Assembly (NCBI GenBank): GCA_946800325.1
Contig: OX326958.1
Coordinates: 31,107,314-31,171,313 of the forward strand
Reading direction: 5' to 3'
Length of the DNA: 64,000 bases
DNA from: Luzula sylvatica
Lineage: Eukaryota; Streptophyta; Magnoliopsida; Poales; Juncaceae
Shown here: one piece after another, positions 33,006 to 44,215 of the stretch
Numbering within the stretch: position 1 is the first letter of the stretch
Layout: each line of letters opens with the position of its first letter
Made by a program: the position numbers and the translations under genes
Notes under the pieces: model-generated
The model's database searches: none
Told to the model about the DNA's origin: nothing
The model's input: only the letters and a program-made list of their open reading frames with translations

Positions 33006-34444
33006 TGTTGTTTAATTAGACATAGAGGTGGGTGAATAGGAAATCCTAAGGTCTAATTTTTGCGGTAATGGAATATAATTACAATTTTATGCGGAAGCGT
33101 AAATAAATTAAAGAAAGAAATACAATACCGAAACAAAAAACACGCGATATTTGTTTACGGAGTTCGGTAGGTGGTTGCTTTGTAGTTTTAACTCACCGGT
33201 TACTTGCTCAATCGACCGACATACGATTGATTGCAAGTACCTACGTCTCCGGGATTGTCTTGCGCGTTTTCGACTTTCGATTGAATACCCAACTCAAACA
33301 ATCACAAGGTTTGGTTAGATCGATTTACACGAATTTATCGATCTATGACGGAATTTACAATTAGTAACTAGCCTATTACAATTTACTACCAACGAATTAA
33401 TCGTGATCGGTCACGCAAGTTGGGAATCGCTGAGTAGTGGATTCGAAAGTGGATCTAATAATCCCCAATATGGTTTGGAAATATAAGCTCAAGATTTTGG
33501 CAAAGTTTCTCTCTTTTAGTTTGCTCTTTAAATTTGTGGAAGAGTTGGAGAGAGAAACCTAAGAGGGAAACTATTTATAGAACACATAGTCCCCTCATAA
33601 CTTAAGTTTTCTGTACAGTGCGTCATGCCGCAAGGAATGGTGCGTCATGACGCACAAACTGTTGAAATAGCCGTTAAGCTAGTGTTTATTCAAAACTCTT
33701 GTGGTCCGTCACGACGCACAGTAACGTGCGTACTTGAAGGTTCGTTGTAACCCTTGAATGGTTTGTTGTAACGAACCCCCTCCTGTGATTTTTACTCAGT
33801 TGGTCTGTCATGACGCATTAGGTTCGTTGTAACCCTTGAATGGTTTGTTGTAACGAACCCCCTCCTGTGATTTTTACTCAGTTGGTCTGTCATGACGCAT
33901 GGTTAGTGCGTCATGACTGACAGTACAAAAAGTTTCCATTGAGCTGTTCCAGCGTCATGACGGTGCTTATTGTGCATCATGACGCTGCGCAGTTCAAGAC
34001 ACCTTTTCTCTTAAGTGCGTTATGACGGTGCTTATTGTGCGTCATGACGCACTGTAAGATAAAACTAAGTATACCTACGGGTGCGTCATGACGATGCTTA
34101 TTGTGCGTCATGACTCACCATGACTCGAGGCAGTTGTTACTTTGGTTTTATTGTTTTGAATATTTCCAACTTATTTTCTTAAGTTTAATTATTCCAAAGG
34201 CAAGTTTAGGGATACCTATTGGATACTTGAGGTGATGATTTGATATCCCAACTTGCGGAATATTCAACTTGATCTTCGATGTCTTGATTATTTATTTCCT
34301 TTGATCGTCCTAGTGCGTCTTACTTCATCTTTTGATCCTTTTGTGGGCTACGTCTTTTATCTCTATAATTGTCACTTACGCAAATTGATTAGTAGTATCG
34401 ACATTATTTTGAGATAATCAAACCCTAGGAAATTTGAACCAACA
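33006..34444 (-). mobile_element. Solo LTR, 1439 bp, with CGTCATGACG palindrome array
   Basis: Starts TGTTGTTTAATT, ends GAACCAACA, and is flanked by a perfect 5-bp duplication ACAAT (33001-33005, 34445-34449). No internal retroelement DNA is attached, so it is a solo LTR left by LTR-LTR recombination. It is homologous to the LTR at 60316-61839 (shared GTTTACGGAGTTCGGTAGG-type, TTCGGTAGGTGGTTGCTTTG and ATCGACATT..GAGATAATCAAA blocks). Transcription runs on the minus strand: TATA box TATAAATAG in 33571-33580. Upstream in U3 is the palindrome array (33620-34130). Confidence 0.92.
33620..34130. repeat. Array of about 12 GTGCGTCATGACGCAC-like palindromes in U3
   Basis: Perfect or near-perfect copies of an inverted repeat with core CGTCA/TGACG (for example 33640, 33700, 33880, 33910, 34040, 34080, 34105). 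Two units also form an 82-bp direct duplication (33739-33820 and 33821-33900). The half-site TGACG is the core of as-1-type bZIP sites (TGA factors). The array lies just upstream of the minus-strand TATA box. Confidence 0.88.
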
Positions 34445-34449
34445 ACAAT

Positions 34450-35589
34450 TTTAGCGATAAGTGTGTATTTGTTGTACAATTTTTTTATTTTTTTTAATAA
34501 TCTTGTTTGTAATATCATATTTTTGTAGAACATAGAAAATATGTTACAATTATAATTATAATTATAATTATAATATTATACATAGTTCTAATCGAGAATA
34601 GATGAGGAAAATTGGACACATGTCCTCTTTTTTAAAATTTTTAATTGACAAATTAATATTTTCTCCCAAATTTTACCATACCATGCTCTATGTTCTAAGT
34701 TAATTTATTTAATTAACATGATAACGGACACATATTAGTTATTAATTTAATACGTAATTAACGTTAGTTCGAATTCATAAATTTAAATCAATATTAGTGA
34801 ATTTTTAATGATATGTTCTAATTATCACGTTAATTAAAAACAATAGTACAAATATGGAGAATACGACGGGTATATTTTAGAATAAAGTATTTTTTTTTAA
34901 TATTTCACGGTGAAAAAGATATAAAATTTTACATTACTCCAAAATGTACCCGCCGTATTCTCCATATTTGTATTATTGCATTTAATTAACGTGATAATTA
35001 GAACATATCATTAAAAGTTCATTAATAATGATTCAAATTTATGAATTCGGACTAATGTTAATTATGTATTAAATTAATAACTAACATGTACCAGTTATCA
35101 TGGTAGAAATTGTGACACGTGTCCTTTTTTTTTTCAATTGAAACCTTTATATTTTTGCCCAAATTTTACCATAACATGTTCGCTGTTCTAAGTTAATATA
35201 TTTAAATAATATGATAACTGGCAAATGTTAGCTATTAATTTAATACGTAATTAACATTAGTTCGAATTCATAAATTTAAATCGATATTAATGAATTCTTA
35301 ATGATATGTTCTAATTATCACGTTAATTAAATGCAATAACACAAATATGGAGAATACGACGGATACATTTTGGAATAAAGTAATTTTTTTTAATATCAGT
35401 AGTACTGTTCATCACGCGAAAAAGATATAAAATTTTATGAAACTCCAAAATGTACCCGTCGTATTCGCCATATTTGTATTATTATATTTAATTAACGTGA
35501 TAACTAGAACATATCATTAAATATTTATTAATATTGATCCAAATTTATGAATTAGCAAAACCCGCGCAATCGCGCGGTCACAACGCTAG
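34450..35589 (+). mobile_element. Helitron 3' portion with two tandem inverted units
   Basis: The 3' end has the Helitron signature: a hairpin CCGCGC-AATC-GCGCGG (about 35562-35577), 8 bases, then CTAG followed by host T (35586-35590). Upstream are two direct copies (about 34680-35100 and 35160-35545), each itself an inverted repeat whose arms carry GGAGAATACGACGGGTA and TACCCGCCGTATTCTCC. The 5' TC end was not fixed; it may lie at or before 34450. No Rep/helicase ORF, so non-autonomous. Confidence 0.75.
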
Positions 35590-35634
35590 TTATATATATG
35601 TTCATATAAACACAATCTTTCTAGACAATCCTTA

Positions 35635-37139
35635 CAGGACCGGTTAGGACACCAACAAGTCCATGAGTTAGGACACCATTTGTGTTGGGAACACAATTTT
35701 AGGATTTAGTATGTACACTATGTTTTGACTTAGACCATGGATGTGATGTAGCAAAATTAATAGATAACTTAATGGGAAATTAAAAAAAAAACTCCCTATC
35801 TTATTGGAAACTCCAAAAAACCCCATCTACCAAATATTTATTTTCAAATACCCCATATAGAGGTTAAAACTAACCATGGATGGTGTTAATTTTTTTGTGA
35901 CCAAAATACCCTTCTACTTGCATATGTGGTAATTAAAAAAATTTGTTTTTTTTATGAATTTAAAAAAAGTCCTAAATTATATATTTATTATACGTTATAT
36001 TGTAAAAATTTGAATATTATATGTTGTATTGTAAAAAGTCCTAAATTAGATATTGTAAAAATTTGTTTTTAGCATATACTAATTTTTAAAAAATCATTAT
36101 TATACGTTATATTTATTTAATTTGAATATTTCATACATTATATATATTTGGTTTTTATATTTTTTTTTCTTGAAAAACTAACATAAAATAATAATAAGAT
36201 AAACAACAATATTAAAAGAACATCTTGCAAATATTTAAAAAATAAAATATCATGAAACTAGTAAAAATACATATTATAGAATGAAAATAAAAAAATTAGA
36301 TGTTTAAACATATATGTTTATATCAATATATTTTCGAGGTGTTTATTTCATTATTATCTGATGTTAGTTTTTCATGAATAATAAATGAAATATTAAAATT
36401 GTAACAACACAACATGTAATAATTTGATTTTTTTTCAATCACATGTTAAAAAATATTTATGAATTTTCTTATAATTAATAAAACTAATAAAAATAACAAT
36501 TTTTATAATTACTACATATAAAAATAGATGGGTATTTTGGTAAAAATTTTTTTTAACACCATCCATGATTAGTTTTAACCCAATAGGGGAGGTATTTGAA
36601 AATAAAAATTTGGTAGGTGGTTTTTTTTGGAGTTTCCAAAAAGATAAGGATTTTTTACAATATCCAAAAAGTTAGGGGTTTTTTTAAAAAAAAATCCTAA
36701 CTTAATTATGATTACATATGTCACGAGTTCAAGACCTGACTATTTATTTTATGATTTATTTGTATTTTCAATCTTACTTAATAAAATAAAAATTATAATA
36801 CAACTATAAAAATATTTTATAGATCTTAAAATTTTGAATATTTTATATTTTATATATAAATTTTTTAAATGTCTCAATCATTACTAGATATTTTTTTGTC
36901 TATCATGAAATAATCTTTGTTTTTTTTATTGTCTATAGCGTGTTTCCTAGTTTTCAAGAGAAAATTACAATAATGATTGATGGAAAAACAATTTCAATTA
37001 GATTATAATTTGAATTTTTTATATGAAAATAATAGCATGTTAAATTATTTTGTGATATTATGAGGTAATTTATTTTTAGTAATTTGAGTAGCAGGAATAA
37101 ACTCGGGCTAGGACACCATAAATGTCGGGACCGGTCCTG
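35635..37139. mobile_element. Tip100-like hAT MITE, interrupted by a Mutator-like element
   Basis: Ends are CAGGACCGGTTAGGACACC and, inverted, CAGGACCGGTCCCGACATT. The 8-bp target repeats are AATCCTTA (35627-35634) and AATCTTTA (37140-37147), 7/8. Without the inserted foldback element it would be about 570 bp. It begins 45 bp after the Helitron end. Confidence 0.8.
35774..36697. mobile_element. Mutator-like foldback element, 924 bp
   Basis: Long inverted arms (TTGGAAACTCCAAAAAACCCC at 35801 against GGTTTTTTTTGGAGTTTCC near 36620) begin GGGAAATTAAAA and, inverted, GGATTTTTTTTT. The 9-bp duplication TAACTTAAT (35765-35773, 36698-36706) is perfect, typical of Mutator-like elements. Same family as 16545-18789. 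Confidence 0.88.
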
Positions 37140-37147
37140 AATCTTTA

Positions 37148-38129
37148 TATACATATTAACCTTTGTCCTTTCACACACTAATTTTTTTATTACACAACAT
37201 AAATTAAAATAGATAAATTAAAATTTATTAATTTTAATAAGTAATTATATATGTAGAAAAAGACAAGAGAGGATTATTATAAATTTCCCCATTAAATGCT
37301 TATAAACTCAGTTTTTAGGCCACAATTTTTTTAATCTCGTTGTTGACTTCAATTTTTTTTTATCTCTGTGATAAAAATCGTAAAAGCCCCCCAAAACACC
37401 GAAGCATCAAGCAGCCTAAACCCTGGCAATGACTAAGTAAAGAAGGGTGCAATTTCACATGTTTGCATGCAAATCTAGAAATAATATTACTTATAGCCTT
37501 GCAAGATGAAAAATATTTTGAATACCGCTGCAAATTATCACATAATCCCACCCAAGAATATTTTCTATAACTTCAAATAGTGAGTGGTAGTCTCCGTGAT
37601 TTTTTCATGATGGTTTATTACTAATACACATAACAACTTCATCTTTGCTATGGCAGCACTTTATATTTATCTTATTGGGTTTTTATCATTCGTCCTTTTG
37701 CTTATGATATTTTTTTTTCAAGAATATTTTAAGTAATAATCAATTAATGAATATTTAAGATAAAATTTCAAGTGTATTTATCAATTAATGTTGGGTTAAA
37801 TAGGAATTCATATAAAGAAAAAATTTCTCTAAAAAATAAATTTTATGATACATACTTTTAAAAATATAATTAATTGTTAAATAACCAAATTTCCTTTTTA
37901 AAATGGCCTATGATAGAATTTTTCTTATTTTATATATAATATTGCAAGGATATGCATGATAATTTCACTTTTGCAAGGGTTATACAGAATATTTTAGTAT
38001 TTTGTAGGGCCCTATGAAAATGCATTATCTATGATTATACCCGGTTCACTTGTTAATAAAATGATCGTTTTTAATTATAATATGGCTAACAATTTTATCG
38101 AAAAAAGGGTAAAGGGAACATTGATTGGG
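37148..38129. other. Intergenic, no gene supported
   Basis: A/T-rich. A short minus-strand ORF at 37360-37551 is slightly less A/T-rich but shows no known domain. Confidence 0.45.
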
Positions 38130-38143
38130 AGAATCAGGATCAA

Positions 38144-38287
38144 GTCAATGGCCAATAGCCTAGTTAGTTGGGTGTGTGTCACAACAAATTATGTGTTGTA
38201 AAAAATTGTGAGTTCGATTCTCGTTGACATTAATTGATGGAGGAAATGTGAGTTTTTTTCCATTTATTATATATATATAAAAAAAAA
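38144..38287 (+). mobile_element. tRNA-derived SINE, copy 3
   Basis: Flanked by AGAATCAGGATCAA (38130-38143) and AGAATCATGATCAA (38288-38301), 13/14. A-box-like ATAGCCTAGTTAGTTGGG and B-box-like GAGTTCGATTCTCG; 3' end TTTATTATATATA plus A run. Confidence 0.9.
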
Positions 38288-38320
38288 AGAATCATGATCA
38301 ATATCTTTTGTGGGGCTTTA

Positions 38321-39120
38321 GGGCCTGTTCGGACACCTAGTTTTCACATCCGTTTTGTTGGGGAATCCATGGATTCGGTAGTAGTCCAAAATTGGTGTTC
38401 GGTTAGCAAAAAATATTCATAGTTTTGAGGCTAGGAAGCTCAGGATTTCATCGAAAAGTCACTTTTTGTTGGGTTTTAAAAAATCCACTTCGACTGGATT
38501 TTCTTCTTGGAAAGGAGAGAGAAAGTAATAAAAAAAATTTAAGACTCATTTTTTTTTCCTAACTTGGTCAGATGATTGGATTAATTGATTCAACTAATTG
38601 ATTCTATTTATTTATTTCAATTTATTTATTTAATATATTAAAATAATTTAAGTTAACATAATTTGATGGAATAATTTTTTTAATGGTATTAAAATAATTT
38701 AATTTAATTCAACTAATTTAACATAATATATTAAAATAATTTCTTCTAGGATATCGGATATCGTATTTGTATTCAAAATTAATGGTATTAAAAAACTACT
38801 ATGAAAATTTGTCGTATTAAAAAATAATATTTTATGGAATTAATAAATAATTAAAATGTATCAAAAATTAATATTAATACTAATAATAGATTAATACATA
38901 ATTAAAATCTATTTTGAAAATAATAATAATAGTAATAATAATAATTATTATGGACTATTTTTCTATCCAACATAATATTTTTTTCTTCTTCTTTACATCA
39001 TAATAATAAATTTAATTCAATATAAAAAGGAAATTTAATTTGGCAAAAAATTAATTCAATCCAAATAATAATTAATTTTATTAGAAAATAATAATAATTC
39101 ATAATGAAAATTGTATTTAG

Positions 39121-39155
<35 letters not shown>

Positions 39156-39353
39156 GTAATACATAATTAAAAATGTATTTCGAAATGAATAATAATAATA
39201 ATTATTATTATAATAATTATAATTATAAAAATATAATACATAATTAAAAAAATATTTAGAAAATAATAATAATAACATACATAATTTAAAACGTATTAGA
39301 AATTAATAATAATACTAATAATAGATTAATACATAATTAAATTCTATTTTGAA

Positions 39354-39399
<46 letters not shown>

Positions 39400-39521
39400 T
39401 AATACATAATTAAAAATATATTTAGAAATTAATGATAATGATAATAATAATAACAACAATAATAATCTTATTAATAAAAAAAAAATCCATAATTAAAAAT
39501 GTATTCGGAATTAATGATGAC

Positions 39522-39581
<60 letters not shown>

Positions 39582-39886
39582 TATTATTATTATTATTAGA
39601 CATTAAATTATTGGTATGATTTATTTATGTGAAATAATTATAATATTTTCATATGATTAAGAAATAACTACGATAATTATAAATTTGCATAAGAAATAAT
39701 AAAATTTTAGAATATTTAATTCATTTATTATATCTAATCCTATGATTTTCATCAAACACCTTTTAAACATCCTAGACTCATAGTTTTGCATATTCCTGCT
39801 ATCATAGTTTCCTGATATTCATATATTGGTTTCCTGCAACTATGAGTTTCCTGCTGCTATACAAAACTGACCTAGCAAACACGCCC
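38321..39886. mobile_element. PIF/Harbinger-type non-autonomous element, 1566 bp
   Basis: Ends are GGGCCTGTTCGGACACC and, inverted, GGGCGTGTTTGCTAGGTC, flanked by TTA on both sides (38318-38320, 39887-39889). The inside is A/T-rich with AAT microsatellites (about 39119-39154, 39357-39395, 39515-39598). No transposase. Confidence 0.78.
39515..39598. repeat. (AAT)n microsatellite turning into (ATT)n
   Basis: The longest of three AAT arrays in the Harbinger-type element; it flips to TTA repeats at its right end, so it can fold on itself. Confidence 0.85.
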
Positions 39887-39889
39887 TTA

Positions 39890-41137
39890 GAGTTACCTAC
39901 AATCAAGCATTAAGAATAATGATCAAGTGTGAAGCTATACTTTGGAATTAGCATGACTTACAACCAATTTTGCAACCTAACAAAACTCCCCATCTAATAT
40001 TCTTCACGTCCTATATATTAGAGACGAATTTAATCATATCAAAATTTTGAGGCAAGATGTGATGGAACACAAATAATGCTATTGTCATTTGGTACGTGCA
40101 TTGCAACAAGTTGAAAATTTACCGTTCAAATAAGGTATGTGTACCGAGATTCTTCATTATATTGTCTTTGAAAAAAAAAATGTAATTACTCCAAGCAATA
40201 AATAACGCCCAACATTTTTTTATTCTCGTTTTTCAATCATAGGCTGCATGTTATATATATCAACAGGAACAAGCACGAAAATATTTACGATTGAATTGAA
40301 TAAGGTTAAATAATTGTTGTTTGTGAAGAAGCCAAATGAGCCTAGAATTTTTTGTAAGGAAATGCCCTTCGGTTAATTGGTCTAGATTAATTATCAGCAT
40401 TTTAGGCCTGTCGGTATGGAATCTTAGTACACAATTTATTGAGTGTGTACACATGCAAATCAGAATTCTGAAAGGAACTTTTGTCTCATTGACCCAAAGT
40501 TCCACTTCTCTGCATTCGTTACAAAAAATTTATTTTTCTCTCTTCGTGATAAGATTTTTTTTATAGAGTATGTTGAGTCTTTATAGGTTTATAGATGTTT
40601 TATTTTATTTTGTAAATGAAATTATTTTTTATTCAAACAATGTATTAATTATTAGGGAACGACTGGAGCAATTTATGGATGTGCACTTCACCAATATGAG
40701 CGCGACACACAGTAATTTTGATTTTTTTTTAAATTTTAATTACATTTATGCATTTGAAACGCACATCGCAGAATATATATAAATTGTTATAAAAAAAATA
40801 CGAATCTAGAAAAAAAAAACTTTATACAAAATTGTACTCATGTAAAAAAAAATCTTAAAAGATATATAATACATACATAAATGTAGATAATACATATTAA
40901 AAATTATACCACGTATTGTATTTAAAAAATTGTATAATATACATTTAAAGATTTGTGATAAAAAAATTGTAACAAACAAATGTATATGATACATGTTAAG
41001 GGTATATCATGCAATGCATTGTGTTGAAAATATATATATCATGCATCTGAAATGTATAAGATACATCTAAAAAGTAGAACATATATTTTAAAGGTACATA
41101 TAAAAAATGTATAACATATATCTAAAGGCTATATCTT
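39890..41137. other. Intergenic, degenerate ACATGTATAATATA repeats
   Basis: No gene seen. From 40860 on, words such as AATGTATAAGATACAT and their inverses recur, continuing past the LINE derivative to 42200; similar words occur at 31080-31400. Confidence 0.45.
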
Positions 41138-41154
41138 AAAAGGTGTATTGTATA

Positions 41155-41881
41155 GAAAACCCTAAACCCTTGGCGGCGGCTGTTTCGAACCCTCCGATCT
41201 AGGGGGGTTCAGCCCCTTGTGCCGGCGGCGCCCCCCAGGATCTTCTCGTCCTTCTGCCCTCTTCCCTCGTCCTTTTTCTTGGTTCGATTTGCATTTTTCT
41301 TTTTGTGAAATTTCGATCCGCAGTGTTTGCTGCTCGTTTTGCTATATCGCCGTCCGGTTTTCTCTTTTGCCGTGTCCTTGTTTGTTGTACCAGCGAAGAC
41401 CGTCGATGAAGACTGTCCCAGCGAAGACCGTACCAACAAAGAATGTCCTTACAACGGCTGACCAGTGAGCTCTAGATGACAGCTCTAGATGACAGTGAAG
41501 ATTTTGGCCTCTTTCTCGTCTTGACCTTGCTCTTGAAGACCCTTGCTTTCTTGTCCATTGCCCTCCATTCCGCAATTGCCCGAGCCTTTGAAGAAATGAA
41601 GTGAAAATGTGATTAGATGATGGAAGAACTAGCAATTCGACAAGGGTAAATAGAGATGGAGTAGCTTATCTTAGTTAATTTTTAGCTAAAATTTTCTTTT
41701 ATTCTCGTAATGTCGATTAGGCTAGTCTTAAGTCTATTTAGATAGTTCTCGATTTGGCTCGAAACTGTGCTGTTAAGTCTCGGTACCAAGTGCTCGTATG
41801 TGAGCGTAAGGTTATGGTACACATTAATCATGTAATGGTTTCAACTTGATGAATTAAAACCTACTGGCAATTTGATCCAAA
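41155..41881 (+). mobile_element. LINE derivative with both ends but no ORF
   Basis: 727 bp flanked by a perfect 17-bp duplication AAAAGGTGTATTGTATA (41138-41154, 41882-41898) and ending in an A run. It starts GAAAACCCTAAACCCTTGGC, a common plant L1-type 5' start, and ends GGCAATTTGATCCAAAAAA. The 5' part is G/C-rich, the 3' part A/T-rich. No reverse transcriptase is present, so it was moved in trans. A tandem GCTCTAGATGACA duplication is at about 41470-41495. Confidence 0.8.
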
Positions 41882-41969
41882 AAAAGGTGTATTGTATATA
41901 CATAAAGGTATATCATACATATTAAAAGTTATTACATGTATTGTATTTAAAAAAAATACATCATACATT

Positions 41970-42142
41970 AGGCTAACCTACTTAATTAAGTACACAAGTT
42001 TTGGTACTTAATGCTTTTAAACCATTGGATTTACATTGAAATTTGTGCATTTAATGATGTGCATACAATTTCTTGATCATCATGAAAAAACAAAAATCTC
42101 AATGCAAATCCAATGGTTAAAAAGTATTAAGTAGGTTAGCCT
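41970..42142. mobile_element. Foldback MITE, 173 bp
   Basis: AGGCTAACCTACTTAAT at the left is the exact inverse of ATTAAGTAGGTTAGCCT at the right. Inner parts also pair (AACCATTGGATTT against AAATCCAATGGTT), so the whole element can form one hairpin. Target duplication is not clear, so the superfamily is left open. Confidence 0.8.
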
Positions 42143-42364
42143 CCCTCTATATATATATAAAAGGTATAAGACATATCTAAATATGTATAACACATAAAAA
42201 TATATCATAACTTGCAAGATTTGGCCCCGAGAGAAAAAATAAATCATGATTTGGTTGAACTTTCTTGCAATATATTATTTTGCCAAAAGTATCATCAAAA
42301 TAATTGCTCGACTTAATTTTGTAGCCATTAATTAAATAGCTTGTTCTTTCAAATTTATTATCTA

Positions 42365-42828
42365 CTAGCTTTCTTCCCCGCGCAATTGCGCGGGAGTTTT
42401 CGAGTTTATCATGATTTAATTTTTTTTGTATGTTATTTTTTTATCTTAAATTTTACTTTTTTGTTTTATTTCTGAAGTATTTTTTTATACATGGCTGTTG
42501 TGATTGAGTATAGTTTCTCGTGGTGCCTTCATGTCTTTCTTTTGGTATTTTTTTTGTAGTACATTTTGTTTAAATTTTGTTATTTGCGATATTTCCGATG
42601 TTGTTATAAAAAGTCATGCATTAAACAAAAATCGAAACATTCATAATAACTCCCTCTCGCAGTCGCCATCGCTCTCGTTCTATGGCCATAATTTCGCTCT
42701 CATTGTTCGTCCCTCCTGACCTCGCATGTTATTCTCTCTGCGTTTGAAATCATCTCCACCATCGCTATTATTTGTCTCGTTAGGTTTAGCCGCTAAAAAG
42801 AATGAAATGAGAGAAATAGAGTTGGGTG
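42365..42828 (-). mobile_element. Helitron 3' end on the minus strand
   Basis: On the minus strand the sequence ends with an 18-bp perfect palindrome CCCGCGCAATTGCGCGGG (42377-42394), 8 bases, then CTAG and T (42365-42368 with host T at 42364). This matches the Helitron end at 35562-35590. The right-hand limit (5' end) is not fixed; I stop at the next element. Confidence 0.68.
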
Positions 42829-43170
42829 TGGCAAATTTAAAAAAAAAAAATTCTAACTTTTCTGGATATTGTAAAAAAAAAACCTATCTTTTTGGAAACT
42901 CCAAAAAGCCACCTCTATGAAACTATTATTTTAAAATACCCCCCTTTGGAGGTTCAAACTAAGCATGGACGATATTATTATTTTTTACCAAAATACCGTT
43001 CTATTTTCATATGTAGTAATTAAAAAAATATTTTTGTTATTTTTATTAATCTTATTAGTTTTTAGAAAATTTATGAACATTTTTTAACATGTAGTGATTT
43101 CAAAAAAATAAAATTATTACATGTGGTGTTTATATTGTTTTAATATTTCATTTATTATTCATGAAAAACT
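42829..43170. mobile_element. Left arm of a Mutator-like foldback element
   Basis: Matches the left arms at 16545 and 35774 (GGAAACTCCAAAAA, CCTTTGGAGGTTCAAACTAA). It is cut off at 43170 by the LTR of the old copia element. The missing right arm was not found beyond 57250, which suggests a deletion there. Confidence 0.72.
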
Positions 43171-44215
43171 TGTTGGGAATTCATCCCGTCCCCGGGCCCG
43201 CGCAGCGGATATGAAGGCCCGGTCCGGTTCCCAAAATCCAAGATCACGCCATGACTTCGAGAGTACGATGCAATAGAAGGATAGACGATTACCAGCGTGA
43301 AATTGATCACGCACGACGGGTTGATCGCTCGCATCCTTTCCTTTTCCGGTGTCACGTTGGTGACTAGCCCGTGCGTCCCATACCACACGTCTCCCACCGT
43401 CTTGACAAGCCTCCGATTGTCTTTCGTGCGTCCCACGTCCACATTCTTCCACAACCAGCAGTTTTGCTCCTTCGGTTTGATCACAATCGGAGAGCCACAA
43501 GTGTCGCTCCTCTACTTGTATCCACCGTGACTCGGAGTTCGTCGATCGCGGATGCAACTGCCTAGACGATGCACCGGCTAACTTGCTTGATTAGATCGAT
43601 TCTCTATACCGAGAAAAACTCTTTTTCTCGGTTTTCTCTCTTCTCACTCTTTCGCTCTTAGAAAGAAGACTCTCAATATTCTGGATTAATCTTATTAATT
43701 CCACATGTTGGACTGAATGAATTGATTAGAGAGGAGAGAGAATTATCCTATTTATATCACATAGGATTAGGATGGGCCAAAATACATGTATATCCAATAT
43801 ACACTCTTTCACACAGAAAATTGCATGAATCTGTTCAGTATTCTGTCCATACCAAATTGGTAAATTTCTCTGACAGAAAATCAACCTACACGAAAGTTGT
43901 AGATAATCTTATTATCTACCCAACCCAATTTTGCGTGGCCTAATTGGAGTTCGTATGCAAAAGTTATGGTTGTTTCACTAACTGTATGTCATACAGTTGC
44001 ACCCTTTCGGTATTTCATAGAAACGTCACTTATACTTCGTTCATATGAAATATATTTCTACATGAAGGTTGTAGATAATCTTATTATCTATCTAACCCAA
44101 TTTGAACCATTCAAATTGGATTTTCCTACTGAAAGATATGACCACGAATGTACGCTAACGTTCGTTTATCCTTGTGTACACTTTTGCGGTTGATCCTGAA
44201 ACTGTATTTACTTCA
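43171..44215 (-). repeat. 3' LTR of the old copia element
   Basis: On the plus strand it starts TGTTGGGAATTC and ends TTTACTTCA. On the minus strand it follows a polypurine tract AATTGAGTGGGAGAC (44216-44230). A 45-bp GTTGTAGATAATCTTATTAT unit is repeated (about 43890 and 44065). The 132-residue ORF at 43159-43557 is a chance frame in this LTR. Confidence 0.72.

Noticed and set aside
33620..34130. CRISPR-like array
   Set aside because: Repeats are palindromes with irregular spacing in a plant LTR, with no cas genes. The same goes for 60930-61490.
41155..41175. Interstitial telomere repeat (AAACCCTAAACCC)
   Set aside because: Only two units, located at the 5' end of a retroposed element with its own target duplication.
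41209..41635. Overlapping ORFs in the G/C-rich part of the LINE derivative
   Set aside because: Open frames on both strands reflect high G/C; no RT, endonuclease or Gag motif.
43155..43557. Two overlapping ORFs of 109 and 132 residues on the minus strand
   Set aside because: They lie in the LTR of the old copia element and have no recognised domain.
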